Shown here one piece after another: positions 1-11,548 of a stretch of DNA of 64,000 nucleotides. Source of the DNA: JAPOXR01 sp964291445. GTDB lineage: Bacteria; Pseudomonadota; Alphaproteobacteria; Rhodobacterales; Rhodobacteraceae. Within the stretch, counting starts at the first letter, position 1. Every line of letters starts with the position of its first letter. The notes under the pieces are model-generated. The model worked only from the letters and a program-made list of their open reading frames with translations. It had not been told where the DNA came from and made no database searches. The DNA lies in contig OZ219863.1 of NCBI GenBank assembly GCA_964291445.2, positions 851,496 to 915,495 of the forward strand, given 5' to 3'. A program made the position numbers and the translations under genes.

Positions 1-104
1 GCCCGGAAGCCGTCCCGGTTATTGGGAAGTCTCCTGTCCTCGCCATCCAGGTGGATGTCGAGATAATCCTTGCTGACATCGATGCCTGCGACTAGCTTGC
101 TCAT
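1..104 (-). CDS. IS110-family transposase, N-terminal end only (continues beyond the window)
   Basis: The minus strand starts with ATG at 102-104 and reads about 34 codons to the window edge. The protein begins with the RNase H-like start motif AGIDVSKDYLDIHLDGED, where the first Asp would be catalytic in the DEDD site of IS110 transposases. It is nearly identical to the start of the decayed copy at 62712. A purine-rich ribosome site lies just upstream. Whether this copy is intact cannot be seen because the rest of the gene lies outside the window. Confidence 0.85.
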   Translation of the reverse strand, partial: MSKLVAGIDVSKDYLDIHLDGEDRRLPNNRDGFR

Positions 105-436
105 GGTCTCCCGCTCCTATTCTCGCGATGATCCGGTTCAAAAACCCAGGCATCCATCCAGGACCCGGGAGACTAACGGGAAGGCGGGCCGACCATGCTT
201 GCCCACGGATCCACTTTCGTGATCCAGGTTGCTATCGGTCCGACCCGCCTTGCGGGGCATGCACCCCGCTTCGTCGTTGCCGGAAGTCAGTCAGTGACAG
301 CTGGCGACGGCGATCCCGTGTGAAGAATGGAGACTTGGAAGCTGCTCGGCAACCGCGGAGTTTTCCACAGGAAGGCCCGCGGTACAATGTACTACTTCTT
401 GTGTTTCTCTATTCTCTGATTCTGGTCATACGAGGT
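105..436 (-). ncRNA. IS110 left end with candidate bridge RNA, copy A
   Basis: This 332-bp non-coding stretch lies between the element tip (ACCTCGTATGACC on the minus strand, ending at 436) and the transposase start. It aligns along its whole length with 62377-62711. Elements of the IS110 group are known to encode a bridge RNA in this position. The segment can fold a GC-rich outer stem around an inner GGATC hairpin, with variable bases on both sides of the internal loop (197-206 and 226-236). Transcription and exact RNA ends are inferred. Confidence 0.5.
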
Positions 437-768
437 GGGTTCGATATGCGACACCCGCTTCGCGGTGGCACCATCGGTGCCACCGCGAAGCAAGGCGACA
501 AGCAGTTCTCCGGTCCTGGTTCCAATCGCCATCGAATGGGCGTCCATCGTCGTAAGTCCGGGTAAGGCGACCTCAGCAATATCGTATGCCCCGAAACCGG
601 CGATCATGACTTCGTCTGGCACCGAAACGCCGCGCCGCTGGCACTCTGTCAGCGCACCGAAGGCGGCAAGGTCAGAAACGCAGACAATGGCATCTACCGG
701 TTGGCGTGCGTCAAGCAATTCAACCATCGCCCGCGCACCTTCACGCATTGAAATCGGCGGCGAGCCTA
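437..768 (-). pseudogene. LacI-family transcriptional regulator, fragment
   Basis: About 110 codons on the minus strand match the C-terminal half of the sugar-binding domain of LacI/GalR regulators. Visible motifs are VDAIVCVSDLAAFGAL, VPDEVMIAGFG and a PGLTTMD segment followed by G..LLVALLRG. The DNA-binding N-terminus is missing: copy A of the IS427 element abuts the fragment at 769. The last residues are cut by the tip of the IS110 element at 436. The remaining piece has no helix-turn-helix and cannot act as a repressor. No other part of the gene is seen in the window. Confidence 0.8.
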
Positions 769-1640
769 GGGCCTGTTGACAATCATGTTGCCGCGACCAC
801 GCCACTGACGAGACAAATCGCCGCCGCGAAACTGGCGTCGGTCTTGTCGTAGCGGGTGGCGATGGCTCGGAACTCCTTGATTTTTGAGAAATAGTTCTCG
901 ATCTGGTGCCGCCATTTGTACATTTCCCGGTCATGATCCCTGGATTGGGCACGGTTCCGTCTTGCAGGAATCACCGCCATTGCTCCGCCTGCTTCAATGT
1001 CACCGATCAGCCAGTCGGCATCGAATGCCTTGTCGCCGATGAGGGCGCCGCAGCGGAGGTCTGCAAGAAGCTCCGGAACGCCGACCAGATCATGCGCCTG
1101 TCCGGGAAGGATCACGAAGCGAACCAGGTAGCCGAGCGCGTCCACCACGGCCACGATCTTGCTGGTCAGGCCGCCTCTGGAGCGTCCGATACCCTGGCGG
1201 CAGGTCCCCCTTTTGCGCCGGATGCCTTCTGGTGGGCCTGGACGATGGTGCCGTCCACGAACACGTATTCGAGGTCGAATTCATCAGACAACTCGTTGAA
1301 TATACGCTCGAAGATTCCCGAAAGCGCCCATCTGCGGAACCGCTTGAACACACTGTTCCAGTTGCCGAAATGTCCGGGAAGGTCGCGCCAGGGCGATCCG
1401 GTGCGGGTCCGCCACAACACCGCCTCGAGAAACATCCGGTTGTCTGCCGCGGTGACACCGGGATCGGTCGACTTTCCGGGCAGTATGTGCTCGATCCGCG
1501 CCCACATGGCGTCGGTGAGTACCGTCCTGTCTTCATTCATGCTGATACCTGTCTTGACTGCTCGTGCCGCCGTTTGGCGTGCTGTTGCGGTGGAAATGGC
1601 ATCAAGACGGCTGATTGGCAACTCGATTGTCAACAGGCCC
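769..1640 (-). mobile_element. IS5-family (IS427-group) insertion sequence, copy A, 872 bp
   Basis: The element is bounded by 16-bp inverted repeats, GGGCCTGTTGACAATC at the left and its complement at the right. A TA sits directly outside each end (767-768 and 1641-1642), the usual IS427-group target duplication. The length is identical to copy B at 59970-60841. It carries one transposase in two frames, and has separated a LacI fragment from an older transposase remnant. Confidence 0.9.
783..1540 (-). CDS. IS427-group transposase, two frames (orfA 1166-1540, orfB from 783)
   Basis: OrfA (124 aa) begins MNEDRTVLTDAMW and carries the first catalytic Asp in VDGTIVQAHQ. It ends in a second frame just after an A4G5 run near 1210. 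OrfB continues the protein in the other frame with the second Asp in LIGDKAFDADWL and the Glu region in YKWRHQIENYF, ending GVVAAT. The A/G run is where ribosomal frameshifting would join the halves, as is usual in this group. Cut-and-paste DDE transposition is expected. Both halves look complete, so this copy may be active. The symmetric organisation in copy B supports frameshifting rather than decay. Confidence 0.85.
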
Positions 1641-1813
1641 TAGCCTTGCGCCCTTCGACACGCGACCGCGAAAGGTCGAGATCGGCCCCGGCGAGCGACG
1701 CAGGACCGCGAGAATTCTGCCTTGCTTCGACGGTCCACCCGCAACCAAATCCTTGACCGATCCCGAACCGACCATCGAAGCCTTCGCAGTCGATGTCGCA
1801 CGCCTGGCAGGCT

Positions 1814-2445
1814 TCATCCCAAAAAGACGCCAACCCCTGCAGCGGCGATTGCGTCGGAGATGGTGAAGACGGACTTTTCGTGCCATGCGGCATTGAAGGG
1901 TGAGGTCGTTCTGGCGAGGATGTCGTCTGCCCACAGGCAGACCAGGCTGTAGAGTCCGGGGAGCGCGGGGGTGGTTCGTTCGATGGCGAGGTCGAACCAC
2001 TGCCGCCGGGTCTCGACGCCGAGATGGGCGCGAGCCTCCTGGGAGGTGACTTCGATTTGCCAGCGTCGGACGTAGATGGCGAGGATCTGTTCCGCTGTCA
2101 TCTCGGTGTCGGTGCTGAAGAAGGCCTGCGGGTCGCGCTGGCCTTGCGGATCCCGGACGAGGACCCGGCGGATGGTCTTCGGCTGTCCGGCCCGGTACCA
2201 CAGCGCGGTTCCGGTGAGGATCTCAAGTTCCTTCTTCTTGTCCCCGTACCAGGCCAGGAGGGTGACCGGCGTCCAGTTGGCGTCGGGATCGTTGAGTTTG
2301 GTGTGCAGTATGGGCAGGGCCTTGCCCTTCAGGCGCGGGCGTCCGCGCTGTCGCTGTATTCTTGACGCGGGTGGCGCGAAGAGGCTGGCGTCGAGCCGCA
2401 GCCTGCTGATGGATGATGAAGCGCGCCGTGTCCTCTTCGACGGCG
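1814..2445 (-). pseudogene. DDE transposase remnant (IS701/IS4-like), N-terminus missing
   Basis: The minus strand reads a transposase C-terminal half. It contains SRLRLDASLF, RGRPRLKGKALP, a segment around TALWYRAG, then RRWQIEVTSQEARAHLGVET and ERTTPALPGLYSLVCLWADD. The RRWQIE...HLGVET block holds the conserved Glu and is typical of DDE endonuclease transposases of the IS701/IS4 type. The exact family is uncertain. There is no start codon in the proper place; homology begins abruptly near 2445 next to the following gene. The tail downstream to 1643 looks like the degraded end of the same element. Confidence 0.65.
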
Positions 2446-2457
2446 CCAGAGCCCCGA

Positions 2458-3675
2458 CTACTGTTCGGGGCGCTGCGCAAGCAAACGAACAAGGAATCGT
2501 TCGTCTAGTTCGACCAGGTCGGGTTCGGTGCCGTTATGCTCTTTCATACCCTTGACAATTTTCCGGGGAATTCCCATTCCCATATGTTCCAGATAGCGAT
2601 AGTCGCGCATCACGTCCTCCAATAGCTGGTTTCGTGCAGACCGTGTCCCAGCCCGCATTCGGTCTGGCGTTATGCCATTGGACAGTCGGCCCGGCGATAC
2701 GATTTCCAGTCGATTGCTATAGACCGCCAACTCGATATCGGTGCTCGTGAGCAGATAGTCTCGATGGATGAGGGCATTGACGATGCCCTCGCGAAGCGCG
2801 TCAGGAGGATAGACTGGACGCTCCACGCGCCTTCCACCTCGTGCCTCAACAACCACTCGCGTGTTGCGTTGCACAAAATAAAGAGCCTGTTCAACGAGGC
2901 CATTTTCTACGAAATCGCCGCCTTGGCTCAGCAAGGGGGTCATGGGGCCGCGAAGTGCCGTACGTTCTTGCGCGTCGTAGTCCCGTTCCGATCCAGGATA
3001 GGCGACGGCGTCTATCCCCGCATGCGGCAGAAACCGGTTCGGCGTCGCGCCGAACAACAGCATGCCACCGACGGTTACACCTTCATCGGTCATCACCTCG
3101 GTGTTGATGAGAAGTGACTGCCACGCGTCCTCATCTTCGTCGTCTGGCACATCCTGCTGGCGGATATCGCGGAAGTAGTTTCGCAGGCGCCTCCGGTCCA
3201 GGGTCGCGAGCGTAGCGCCCGATACGGGCCGGAGTTCAGCCCGTACGGAACCTCTTTGCTGGAACAGACGTGCGAGCTCCTCCGGGCTCGCTTCCCGACT
3301 CTGCGTGCCGACACGGATCTGATACCTGTTGGTGTTGTTGTGCCAGAGCGCATGCACGTCGTAGCCGCGGGTTACGCGGACAATGGCAACGTCGTGATTG
3401 TCTTTGATGCCGCGAACCATTTCGAAGAACGGAATGATCGCTGGTCTGATCTTGTCGCGGCATACATTCATCACCCATTCTTCGAGGTCGCGGCGCATCA
3501 GACCCGTGATTGTTCCGTCGTCTTCTACGCCGAGCAGCACCATTCCGCCTTGAAAGTTCGAGAAAGCGACCAACTCCTTCGCGAGGCCCTGCGGGGGTAG
3601 ATCGTCCCTCTTGAATTCTACCCCGGAATTCTCGCCGCTCGCTATGATTTCCAGCAATTCAGTGCGTGTCGTCAT
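2458..3675 (-). CDS. AlbA_2/Schlafen-type putative DNA-binding protein with GHKL-like C-terminus
   Basis: This 405-aa protein has an N-terminal AlbA_2 domain (about residues 10-130, with GENSGVEFKRDD and GGMVLLGVEDDGTITG). A C-terminal region (about 270-380) has DALREGIVNALIHRDY, the N-box-like motif of divergent GHKL ATPases. This domain pair is found in COG2865-type proteins, often annotated as putative regulators or RecG-like helicases; some act in mobile or defence loci. It starts 3 bp after the stop of the ATPase gene upstream, so the two are probably co-transcribed. A paralogue with a premature stop lies at 49863-51095. Function is inferred only from domains. Confidence 0.75.
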   Translation of the reverse strand: MTTRTELLEIIASGENSGVEFKRDDLPPQGLAKELVAFSNFQGGMVLLGVEDDGTITGLMRRDLEEWVMNVCRDKIRPAIIPFFEMVRGIKDNHDVAIVRVTRGYDVHALWHNNTNRYQIRVGTQSREASPEELARLFQQRGSVRAELRPVSGATLATLDRRRLRNYFRDIRQQDVPDDEDEDAWQSLLINTEVMTDEGVTVGGMLLFGATPNRFLPHAGIDAVAYPGSERDYDAQERTALRGPMTPLLSQGGDFVENGLVEQALYFVQRNTRVVVEARGGRRVERPVYPPDALREGIVNALIHRDYLLTSTDIELAVYSNRLEIVSPGRLSNGITPDRMRAGTRSARNQLLEDVMRDYRYLEHMGMGIPRKIVKGMKEHNGTEPDLVELDERFLVRLLAQRPEQ

Positions 3676-3678
3676 GCC

Positions 3679-4785
3679 TCAGAACCCGTATTTCGAACGG
3701 CGCATCTCGAAGGCAGCCTTGCCGCCTTCGAGGATTTCCTCAACCAGTTCGCGCACGGGTCTGGAGTCGATGGAGGCCATATGCTCCCGAGCGATCCGCA
3801 CTTGGACCTCCTCGGCATCGCCGAGGACCGGGATGTTGGCGTTGTGCGTCGAGAATACGAACTGGCAGCGGCGCTTTTCCTGCCGCATGATCGGCACTAC
3901 ACCCTCGGTGATGAAGCGGTTGTCGAGATCGTCTTCAGGCTGGTCGACGACAAGCGGCGCTTCGGATTCAAGCAGGAGGAGGAGCAGGACGGCAGTCGCC
4001 TTTTGACCGGTCGAAAGCGCTTGAAGGGATTGCCAATTGGCCGGTTTCCCGTCGGGAGCCGTGTTCAGCTTGATCTCCGTTGTGGCAGGCAATTCCAACT
4101 CCTCGATACGCATGAAGAGGTCCAGATCGGCTTGTGCGATTCGCTCGGCCGCCCACGACGGCAGATTGTAGTGCTTCCTGAGTGCTTCCTTGCCTTCACG
4201 GCACCGCTGCGCAAGTTCGGGCAGGGATAGCTGGTCATGTCCGCGCAGGCGCTCAAGCGCGGCGGCAAGATTGCCGCCGACCTCTCGTAGGAGTCGTTCG
4301 AGCGGGTCACGGTTTCCGGCCATCGTAACCCTGACCTGCACCCGATCTCGGAGCTTCCGGGAGACCTGCTTGGCTGCGGCCTCGACTTGCCTGTATTCGG
4401 CTGCCTTGATGTCTTCCCACTCTGCCAGAACGTTGCGGCGCTGCGCCTCGTGCGATTCCAGATCGCGCCTGAGGCGTCCCATCTTGTCGTTCAGCGGGCG
4501 CAATTCCTCGATTTGCTCGCGAAGCTGAATGAACTCCGCACCGTAGATCTTCGACTGCTGGAGTTCGCGCAGGAGCTTTTCGTAGGTTTCCTCGATTGCG
4601 GTCTTGCGCCCGTTCCAGCGCGATTTCGTCTCGGCGATGGCATGATCGGCTTCGGCAAGAGCCTTGCCGAATTGTTCGCCGATTGTCGTCAATGCACCGT
4701 TCAGCGTTCCGAGGAGTTCCTCAATCCCGGTAAGGATGTCAGCGTTCGGCAGCGCCGCAAGCGCCTTGCTGGAAACGAAGGTCAT
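3679..4785 (-). CDS. SMC/TrlF-like AAA ATPase, C-terminal part only
   Basis: The 368-aa product has a predicted coiled-coil stretch (about residues 40-170, rich in Glu, Lys and Arg). An ABC-type ATP-binding half follows: signature motif LSTGQKATAVLLLLLLES, Walker B PLVVDQPEDDLDN and H-loop FSTHNANIPVLGD. These motifs match the C-terminal half of TrlF-type AAA-like ATPases, which are usually two to three times longer and carry Walker A (and often a PHP domain) at the N-terminus. No Walker A is present, so the protein is truncated or needs a partner. The start at 4785 is the first Met in the recognisable protein; the frame extends to 4962 but there overlaps a real RHH gene. Confidence 0.7.
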   Translation of the reverse strand: MTFVSSKALAALPNADILTGIEELLGTLNGALTTIGEQFGKALAEADHAIAETKSRWNGRKTAIEETYEKLLRELQQSKIYGAEFIQLREQIEELRPLNDKMGRLRRDLESHEAQRRNVLAEWEDIKAAEYRQVEAAAKQVSRKLRDRVQVRVTMAGNRDPLERLLREVGGNLAAALERLRGHDQLSLPELAQRCREGKEALRKHYNLPSWAAERIAQADLDLFMRIEELELPATTEIKLNTAPDGKPANWQSLQALSTGQKATAVLLLLLLESEAPLVVDQPEDDLDNRFITEGVVPIMRQEKRRCQFVFSTHNANIPVLGDAEEVQVRIAREHMASIDSRPVRELVEEILEGGKAAFEMRRSKYGF

Positions 4786-4819
4786 CGGCGGTCTTCCGTC
4801 AAGCGTACTGTGGCAACCC

Positions 4820-4990
4820 TCATTCCTGCTCCGATCGTTCTTGCTGTGCGGCGACGTATCGCTCGACAGCGTCCCGCACAACCCAGGCCAGGGACACCTT
4901 CTTCTGCCTGGCGAGCTGTTCCAGAGCCCCGTAGATGTCTGGTGGAAAGCTGATCGATGCACGAACGGTTGCCGCCCCTTCCGGTTTCAT
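4820..4990 (-). CDS. Small ribbon-helix-helix (CopG-like) protein
   Basis: The 56-residue protein reads MKPEGAATVRASISFPPDIY, then ALEQLARQKKVSLAWVVRDA, then VERYVAAQQERSEQE. A short beta strand (TVRASISFP) followed by two helices with a turn at KKVSLAWV is the RHH DNA-binding fold, seen in CopG-type antitoxins and autoregulators. It is the first gene of a small minus-strand operon, with the truncated ATPase starting 34 bp downstream. It probably regulates that operon. It could also be the surviving antitoxin of a lost pair. Confidence 0.7.
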   Translation of the reverse strand: MKPEGAATVRASISFPPDIYGALEQLARQKKVSLAWVVRDAVERYVAAQQERSEQE

Positions 4991-5526
4991 GTTTTGCCTG
5001 CCTCCCTTACGTCCGTCTGTTGCATTGCGGTGCCAGACACAGTGTTCACCACATTACACCATGTTGGTGCGCGTCAATAGTCCCGGATAGTAAGTTTGGC
5101 TGCACGTCCGGTCGCGGCCGGCGGCCGGGCTCTACGTGCGTCTTCGGCACCTCCGGTGCCTCTGCGATGTAGGGTCCCTGCTGGAGCGCTTTTCACCGGA
5201 TATCAGCCAGCATCCCATGCTCGTGCGCTACGACAGTGCGAGAGCCGGATGTAGAGCGTCAACTGAATGAAAACCTGACGCCGCGACAGGGACGATGCTT
5301 TCCGCATCTCCCGCCGGTTACAAGCAGTTTTTCCACCGCTCCCGAATGTCGCCGATCTCCCCCCGGTCACCAGCCATGACAAAAGATTCCTATGCCTCCG
5401 GCGATCAGGGCGCTCGCCACCCCCGATCCCCGGCCTAATGGGAACCATATGAAAATTGGAACCTTGATCCTCGAATGCCTGCCATGACACGCCTTTTGCG
5501 CTGATCTGGTTCCCATAAATTCTGGC
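4991..5526. other. Gap with no recognised gene
   Basis: This is 536 bp between the RHH gene and the recombinase fragment. A 95-codon minus-strand frame (5203-5490) has no recognisable motif and looks like degraded mobile-element sequence. The RHH promoter must lie near 4995-5060, but I see no clear hexamers. Confidence 0.5.
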
Positions 5527-5790
5527 TCAGACGCTCGACAGCATCGCCATCGGCTCGTCCTTTACCCCGGTGAGCCGCCCCTTTGCCAAACCCGGGGAGT
5601 GCCGCTGCGAGAGCATGTCCAGCTTTTCGGCCGGATCGGCTCGCAGACACAATTCCGTGGTCTGCAGGGATTGGTGTCCCAGCCACAGCGAGACCTTGCG
5701 GATGTCGCCGGTCGCCTCCAGGGTATGAGGGCACAGGCATGCCTCAACTGATGGGGGGTGACATTGCGGCCTCCGGTTGAAAACAAGAAG
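5527..5790 (-). pseudogene. Tyrosine recombinase (integrase), C-terminal fragment with frameshift
   Basis: The minus strand reads NVTPHQLRHACA in one frame and continues HTLEATGDIRKVSLWLGHQS with TTELCLRADPAEKL in another, so one indel lies between them. HQLRH holds a catalytic Arg and LGHQS a catalytic His of the tyrosine-recombinase active site. The usual nucleophilic Tyr after TTE is replaced by Cys-containing LCLR. The N-terminal and core-binding domains are missing. This is an inactive integrase remnant and marks an old mobile element beside the methyltransferase. Confidence 0.75.
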
Positions 5791-5904
5791 CGGGCACTGA
5801 TGACGTTTACACACGAAACACCCCTGGCGACTCGTCAAACATCCGCCTCCGAGGCATGGCACTTGATGCTATCAGCGAATCCCACAACAGTTGCAGGACA
5901 CAGC

Positions 5905-6862
5905 ATGTCCGACCGCGCCCCGAGAAATCGAACCTTGGCCTGTACGCCGGAGGAGCGTCTCGAACTTGCGGATACGATCCTGCGCGTTGAGAGTGCGATT
6001 CATCTCCGGGACATGGTGTGTCAGTTGATTGAGGCGGATTTCTTCGAGATTGCTGACTTTCTTCCCGAGCGTTTCGTCGACCTGCTCATTCTTGACCCTC
6101 CCTACAACCTGACGAAAGACTTCCATAGGCAGGCGCTTCAGAAAGCGTGACAGTGGCGGCTACAGATCGTGGTTTCGGCAAGCCATGGATTTGCTCATTC
6201 CGATGATGAAGCCAAGCGCCACCCTTTATGTGTGTTCAGACTGGAAGACGTCGACGCTCGTGCAGCCAATCCTGGAAGAGCTTCTCGTCGTGCGCAACAG
6301 GATCACCTGGGAGCGGGAAAAGGGTCGGGGCGCCAAGCGAAACTGGAAGAACAACGCAGAGGATATCTGGTTCTGCACAATGTCCGACGATTACCTGTTC
6401 AACGTCAATTCGGTAAAGCTGAAACGCCGGGTATTGGCCCCGTATCGCGTTGAAGGAACACCGAAGGACTGGCACCAGGAGAGTGACGGCAACTACCGGT
6501 TGACGCATCCATCAAACATATGGACGGATTTGACGGTGCCGTTCTGGTCAATGCCGGAGAACACACCGCATCCTGCGCAAAAGCCGGAGAAGCTATTCGC
6601 CAAGCTGGTCCTGGCGAGTTCGAATGAAAATGACCTTGTCTTTGACCCGTTCCTCGGAAGCGGAACATCCGCAGTCGTCGCCGAAAAACTGGGCAGGAAA
6701 TGGTGCGGCATTGATTTCAACTCCGAATACCTGTGTTGGGCACGAAAACGCATTTGCGGTGCAAGGGACAACACGCGCATCCAAGGCTATGGTGCCGGAG
6801 TATTCTGGGAACGCAATTCCTTTCCGCAGCGCCGAAAGGCATCCACCACCGAGGAGAAATGA
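5905..6862 (+). pseudogene. Adenine-specific DNA methyltransferase (beta-type order), frameshifted
   Basis: The first frame (from 5905) ends with the catalytic motif LLILDPPYNLTKDF and a stop at 6148. The second frame resumes with YRSWFRQAMDLLIPMMKPSA and runs to 6862. It has the SAM-binding motif LVFDPFLGSGTSAVVAEKLG and the motif GIDFNSEY. DPPY before FxGxG is the order of beta-class N6-adenine (or N4-cytosine) methyltransferases. The two halves overlap perfectly apart from a one-base frame change at about 6120-6140. All motifs survive, so the break is recent, or it is an assembly error. No restriction enzyme gene is adjacent, so this may be an orphan methylase. Confidence 0.75.
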
Positions 6863-6884
6863 GACAGGGCCAACGGAGGCACAA

Positions 6885-7394
6885 TCATCTGCCACCCTCG
6901 CCGAGCGAGGCTGCGATGTCGCTGATCGAGCGGAGCAGAACAAGAGGATCATCTCTGGACGGCTCGAAACCGCGCTGCCGCCAGAATTCGGCGGCTTCAC
7001 TATCGACGGCATTGACCAACAATGCCCGTCCACCGATCAACGAAGCGGCCTGAACGCAGCGCTGAAGGGCGTGCTTCACAAGGCCGGTCCCGATGCCCAG
7101 CCCTGCCCATCCGGTGTCGGTCGCGAGTTGGCCGAGCAGCATACAGGGGACCGGGCTGGGCGGCTGCCCCGTCCTGATCGAACGCGGTAGAACCGAAGGC
7201 ACCACTCCGGTGGGCGCGAGGCCGTAGAAGCCGACCACGCGCCCAGCCTCATGCACGACGAGGACGGCGGTGAAGCCCCTCTGTTGATTGGAGAGGGCGC
7301 GTGATTTCAGCCAGTGGTCAAGCGCGGACTTGCCACAGGTGAACTCGGACACATCGTGTTCGGCGGAGAGCGGCTCAGGACCCGAAAGGAGCAA
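6885..7394 (-). CDS. GNAT-family acetyltransferase toxin (TacT-like)
   Basis: The 169-aa protein has a GNAT fold. The acetyl-CoA loop region is LGQLATDTGWAGLGIGTGLV, followed by ALLVNAVDSEAAEFWRQRGF, a typical C-terminal GNAT motif. The family TacT acetylates aminoacyl-tRNA and blocks translation. The partner upstream is a DUF1778 protein whose stop lies only 4 bp before this start, the usual antitoxin-toxin order. The start is taken as TTG at 7392-7394, since no ATG fits and the family begins LSxPEPL at this point. Neutralisation and autoregulation are inferred from the family. Confidence 0.8.
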   Translation of the reverse strand: MLLSGPEPLSAEHDVSEFTCGKSALDHWLKSRALSNQQRGFTAVLVVHEAGRVVGFYGLAPTGVVPSVLPRSIRTGQPPSPVPCMLLGQLATDTGWAGLGIGTGLVKHALQRCVQAASLIGGRALLVNAVDSEAAEFWRQRGFEPSRDDPLVLLRSISDIAASLGEGGR

Positions 7395-7398
7395 GAGC

Positions 7399-7698
7399 TT
7401 ACCGCTTCGCCACGTAGCCGGGCTCCCATGGCGCCGGCCGCTTCAGAACTTCTACCATCTCCGGAACGGGAGCGGCCGGACGGGCTAACACATCCATGAA
7501 CTGGGCGAAGCCTTCCGGGCTCATCCGGATCAGGCCCTGCTCCATGACGACCTCCTCGGCCGCGCGCACAGCGGCGTCGCGCACGAAATCGGTGCGCGAG
7601 CGGCCGCGCAGGCTAGCGGCGCGATCGATCATTACGACATCCGCCTCGGGTAGCCGCATCGAGATCGGATATTGCTTGCGTTCGGTGATCGTAGCCAT
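7399..7698 (-). CDS. DUF1778 (TacA-like) antitoxin
   Basis: The 99-aa protein begins MATITERKQYPISMRLPEAD. It has an N-terminal ribbon-helix-helix region with AASLRGRSRTDFVRDAAVRAAEEV, diagnostic of DUF1778 antitoxins paired with GNAT toxins. Its C-terminus (MSPEGFAQFMDVLARP) is the toxin-wrapping part. The ATG at 7698 is chosen because the RHH strand starts directly after it and a GGAG-like site precedes it. It should bind its own promoter together with the toxin. Confidence 0.85.
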   Translation of the reverse strand: MATITERKQYPISMRLPEADVVMIDRAASLRGRSRTDFVRDAAVRAAEEVVMEQGLIRMSPEGFAQFMDVLARPAAPVPEMVEVLKRPAPWEPGYVAKR

Positions 7699-8077
7699 GG
7701 CGAAACTCCTTCGTCGGCATGTGGCGCCTTGTATCGCTACTTGCAATACGCCAAAATTGCGTCAACAGTCAATGACCTCATGAGGGGGGCGACAAGACCA
7801 ATGATGACCGGGCCAGCGAGGGATTCCGATAGGCTATTTTGCTACGCCATGGCTCGCCGGAACACGCTGGGCTACGCTACAACCCACTCACCCGCGCCAA
7901 TCGCCGCCGAATATTCGCCTTCAATTTCTGTTGCCTATGCTTCCCCCGGGGTGTCGGCCATCCGAGGACTGGCCGAACGCACCGCACACACCCCCGGAAA
8001 GAAATGGGCCGAGATGGACGCCGTGCCGCACGGCGATCTCGGGACCATCTTCGAATGGGCCAGCGCCGGAAACGGGA
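7699..8077. other. Gap with no recognised gene
   Basis: About 380 bp between the antitoxin gene and the rRNA operon terminator. It must hold the toxin-antitoxin promoter near 7700-7790. Frames on either strand resemble no family. Confidence 0.5.
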
Positions 8078-8110
8078 AGCCCGACATCCCCTTGTCGGAG
8101 ATGTCGGGCT
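8078..8110 (-). terminator. Terminator of the rRNA operon
   Basis: A perfect 11-bp inverted repeat, AGCCCGACATC and its complement, encloses an 11-base loop. It lies 3 bp past the 3' CCA of tRNA-fMet in the direction of transcription, followed by TTCCCGTTT. Position and symmetry fit a factor-independent terminator. Confidence 0.75.
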
Positions 8111-8113
8111 CAG

Positions 8114-8190
<77 letters not shown>

Positions 8191-8254
8191 CCATTGCGGA
8201 TTTCCGTGGCCATGGCGGCCACCATCGTCGAAGACAGCGACATGTGCTGATCTG

Positions 8255-8371
8255 GTCTGGCAGCGACCTACTCTCCCACGCCTTAAGACGCAGTACCATC
8301 GGCGCAACGGTGCTTAACCATCGAGTTCGGAATGGGATCGGGTGTTTCACTCGTGCCATGACCACCAAACC
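8255..8371 (-). rRNA. rrf: 5S ribosomal RNA
   Basis: The minus strand reads TGGTGGTCATGGCACGAGTG, then the conserved CCGATCCCATTCCGAACTCG, and ends GGAGAGTAGGTCGCTGCCAG. This is a full-length 5S rRNA of about 117 nt, between 23S and tRNA-fMet. Ends are estimated to within a few bases. Confidence 0.95.
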
Positions 8372-8429
8372 AGAACAACACATGTCGTCACGAGACACAG
8401 CCTTCAAAGCCTTGCTTCTACTGGATCAA

Positions 8430-11247
<2,818 letters not shown>

Positions 11248-11464
11248 TCTGATCCAGAAAAAGCCAGGCTTTTCCTGGTGTCAGAAGCTGGTACTTCCCA
11301 TGTCCGGGCGAACCCGGACCGGTCAGTGTCTTGACTTGGAAAGACTGCTGTCCTGCCGGAGATCAGCTCCGGCGCGGCGGCATTCAACCGGAATGCCACC
11401 GGACAACGTCTCGTGTTTCTCTGTCTTCACGATGTCAAATGCCAGTTGCCGGAAGACCGGCACC

Positions 11465-11540
11465 TGGTGGAGCGTACCGGGATCGAACCGGTGACCTCCT
11501 GATTGCAAATCAGACGCTCTCCCTACTGAGCTAACGCCCC
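11465..11540 (-). tRNA. tRNA-Ala (anticodon TGC)
   Basis: The 76-nt gene begins GGGGCGTTAGCTCAGTAGG, carries anticodon loop TTTGCAA, T arm CCGGTTCGATCCCGG and an encoded CCA. It lies in the 16S-23S spacer after tRNA-Ile. Confidence 0.97.
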
Positions 11541-11548
11541 GGAGTATC

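Noticed and set aside
906..1643. Plus-strand frame of 245 codons across IS427 copy A
   Set aside because: It is antisense to the transposase; a similar antisense frame appears in copy B, reflecting shared sequence rather than a gene.
5203..5490. A 95-codon minus-strand frame
   Set aside because: No recognisable motif or good start. It is more likely degraded mobile DNA next to the integrase fragment.
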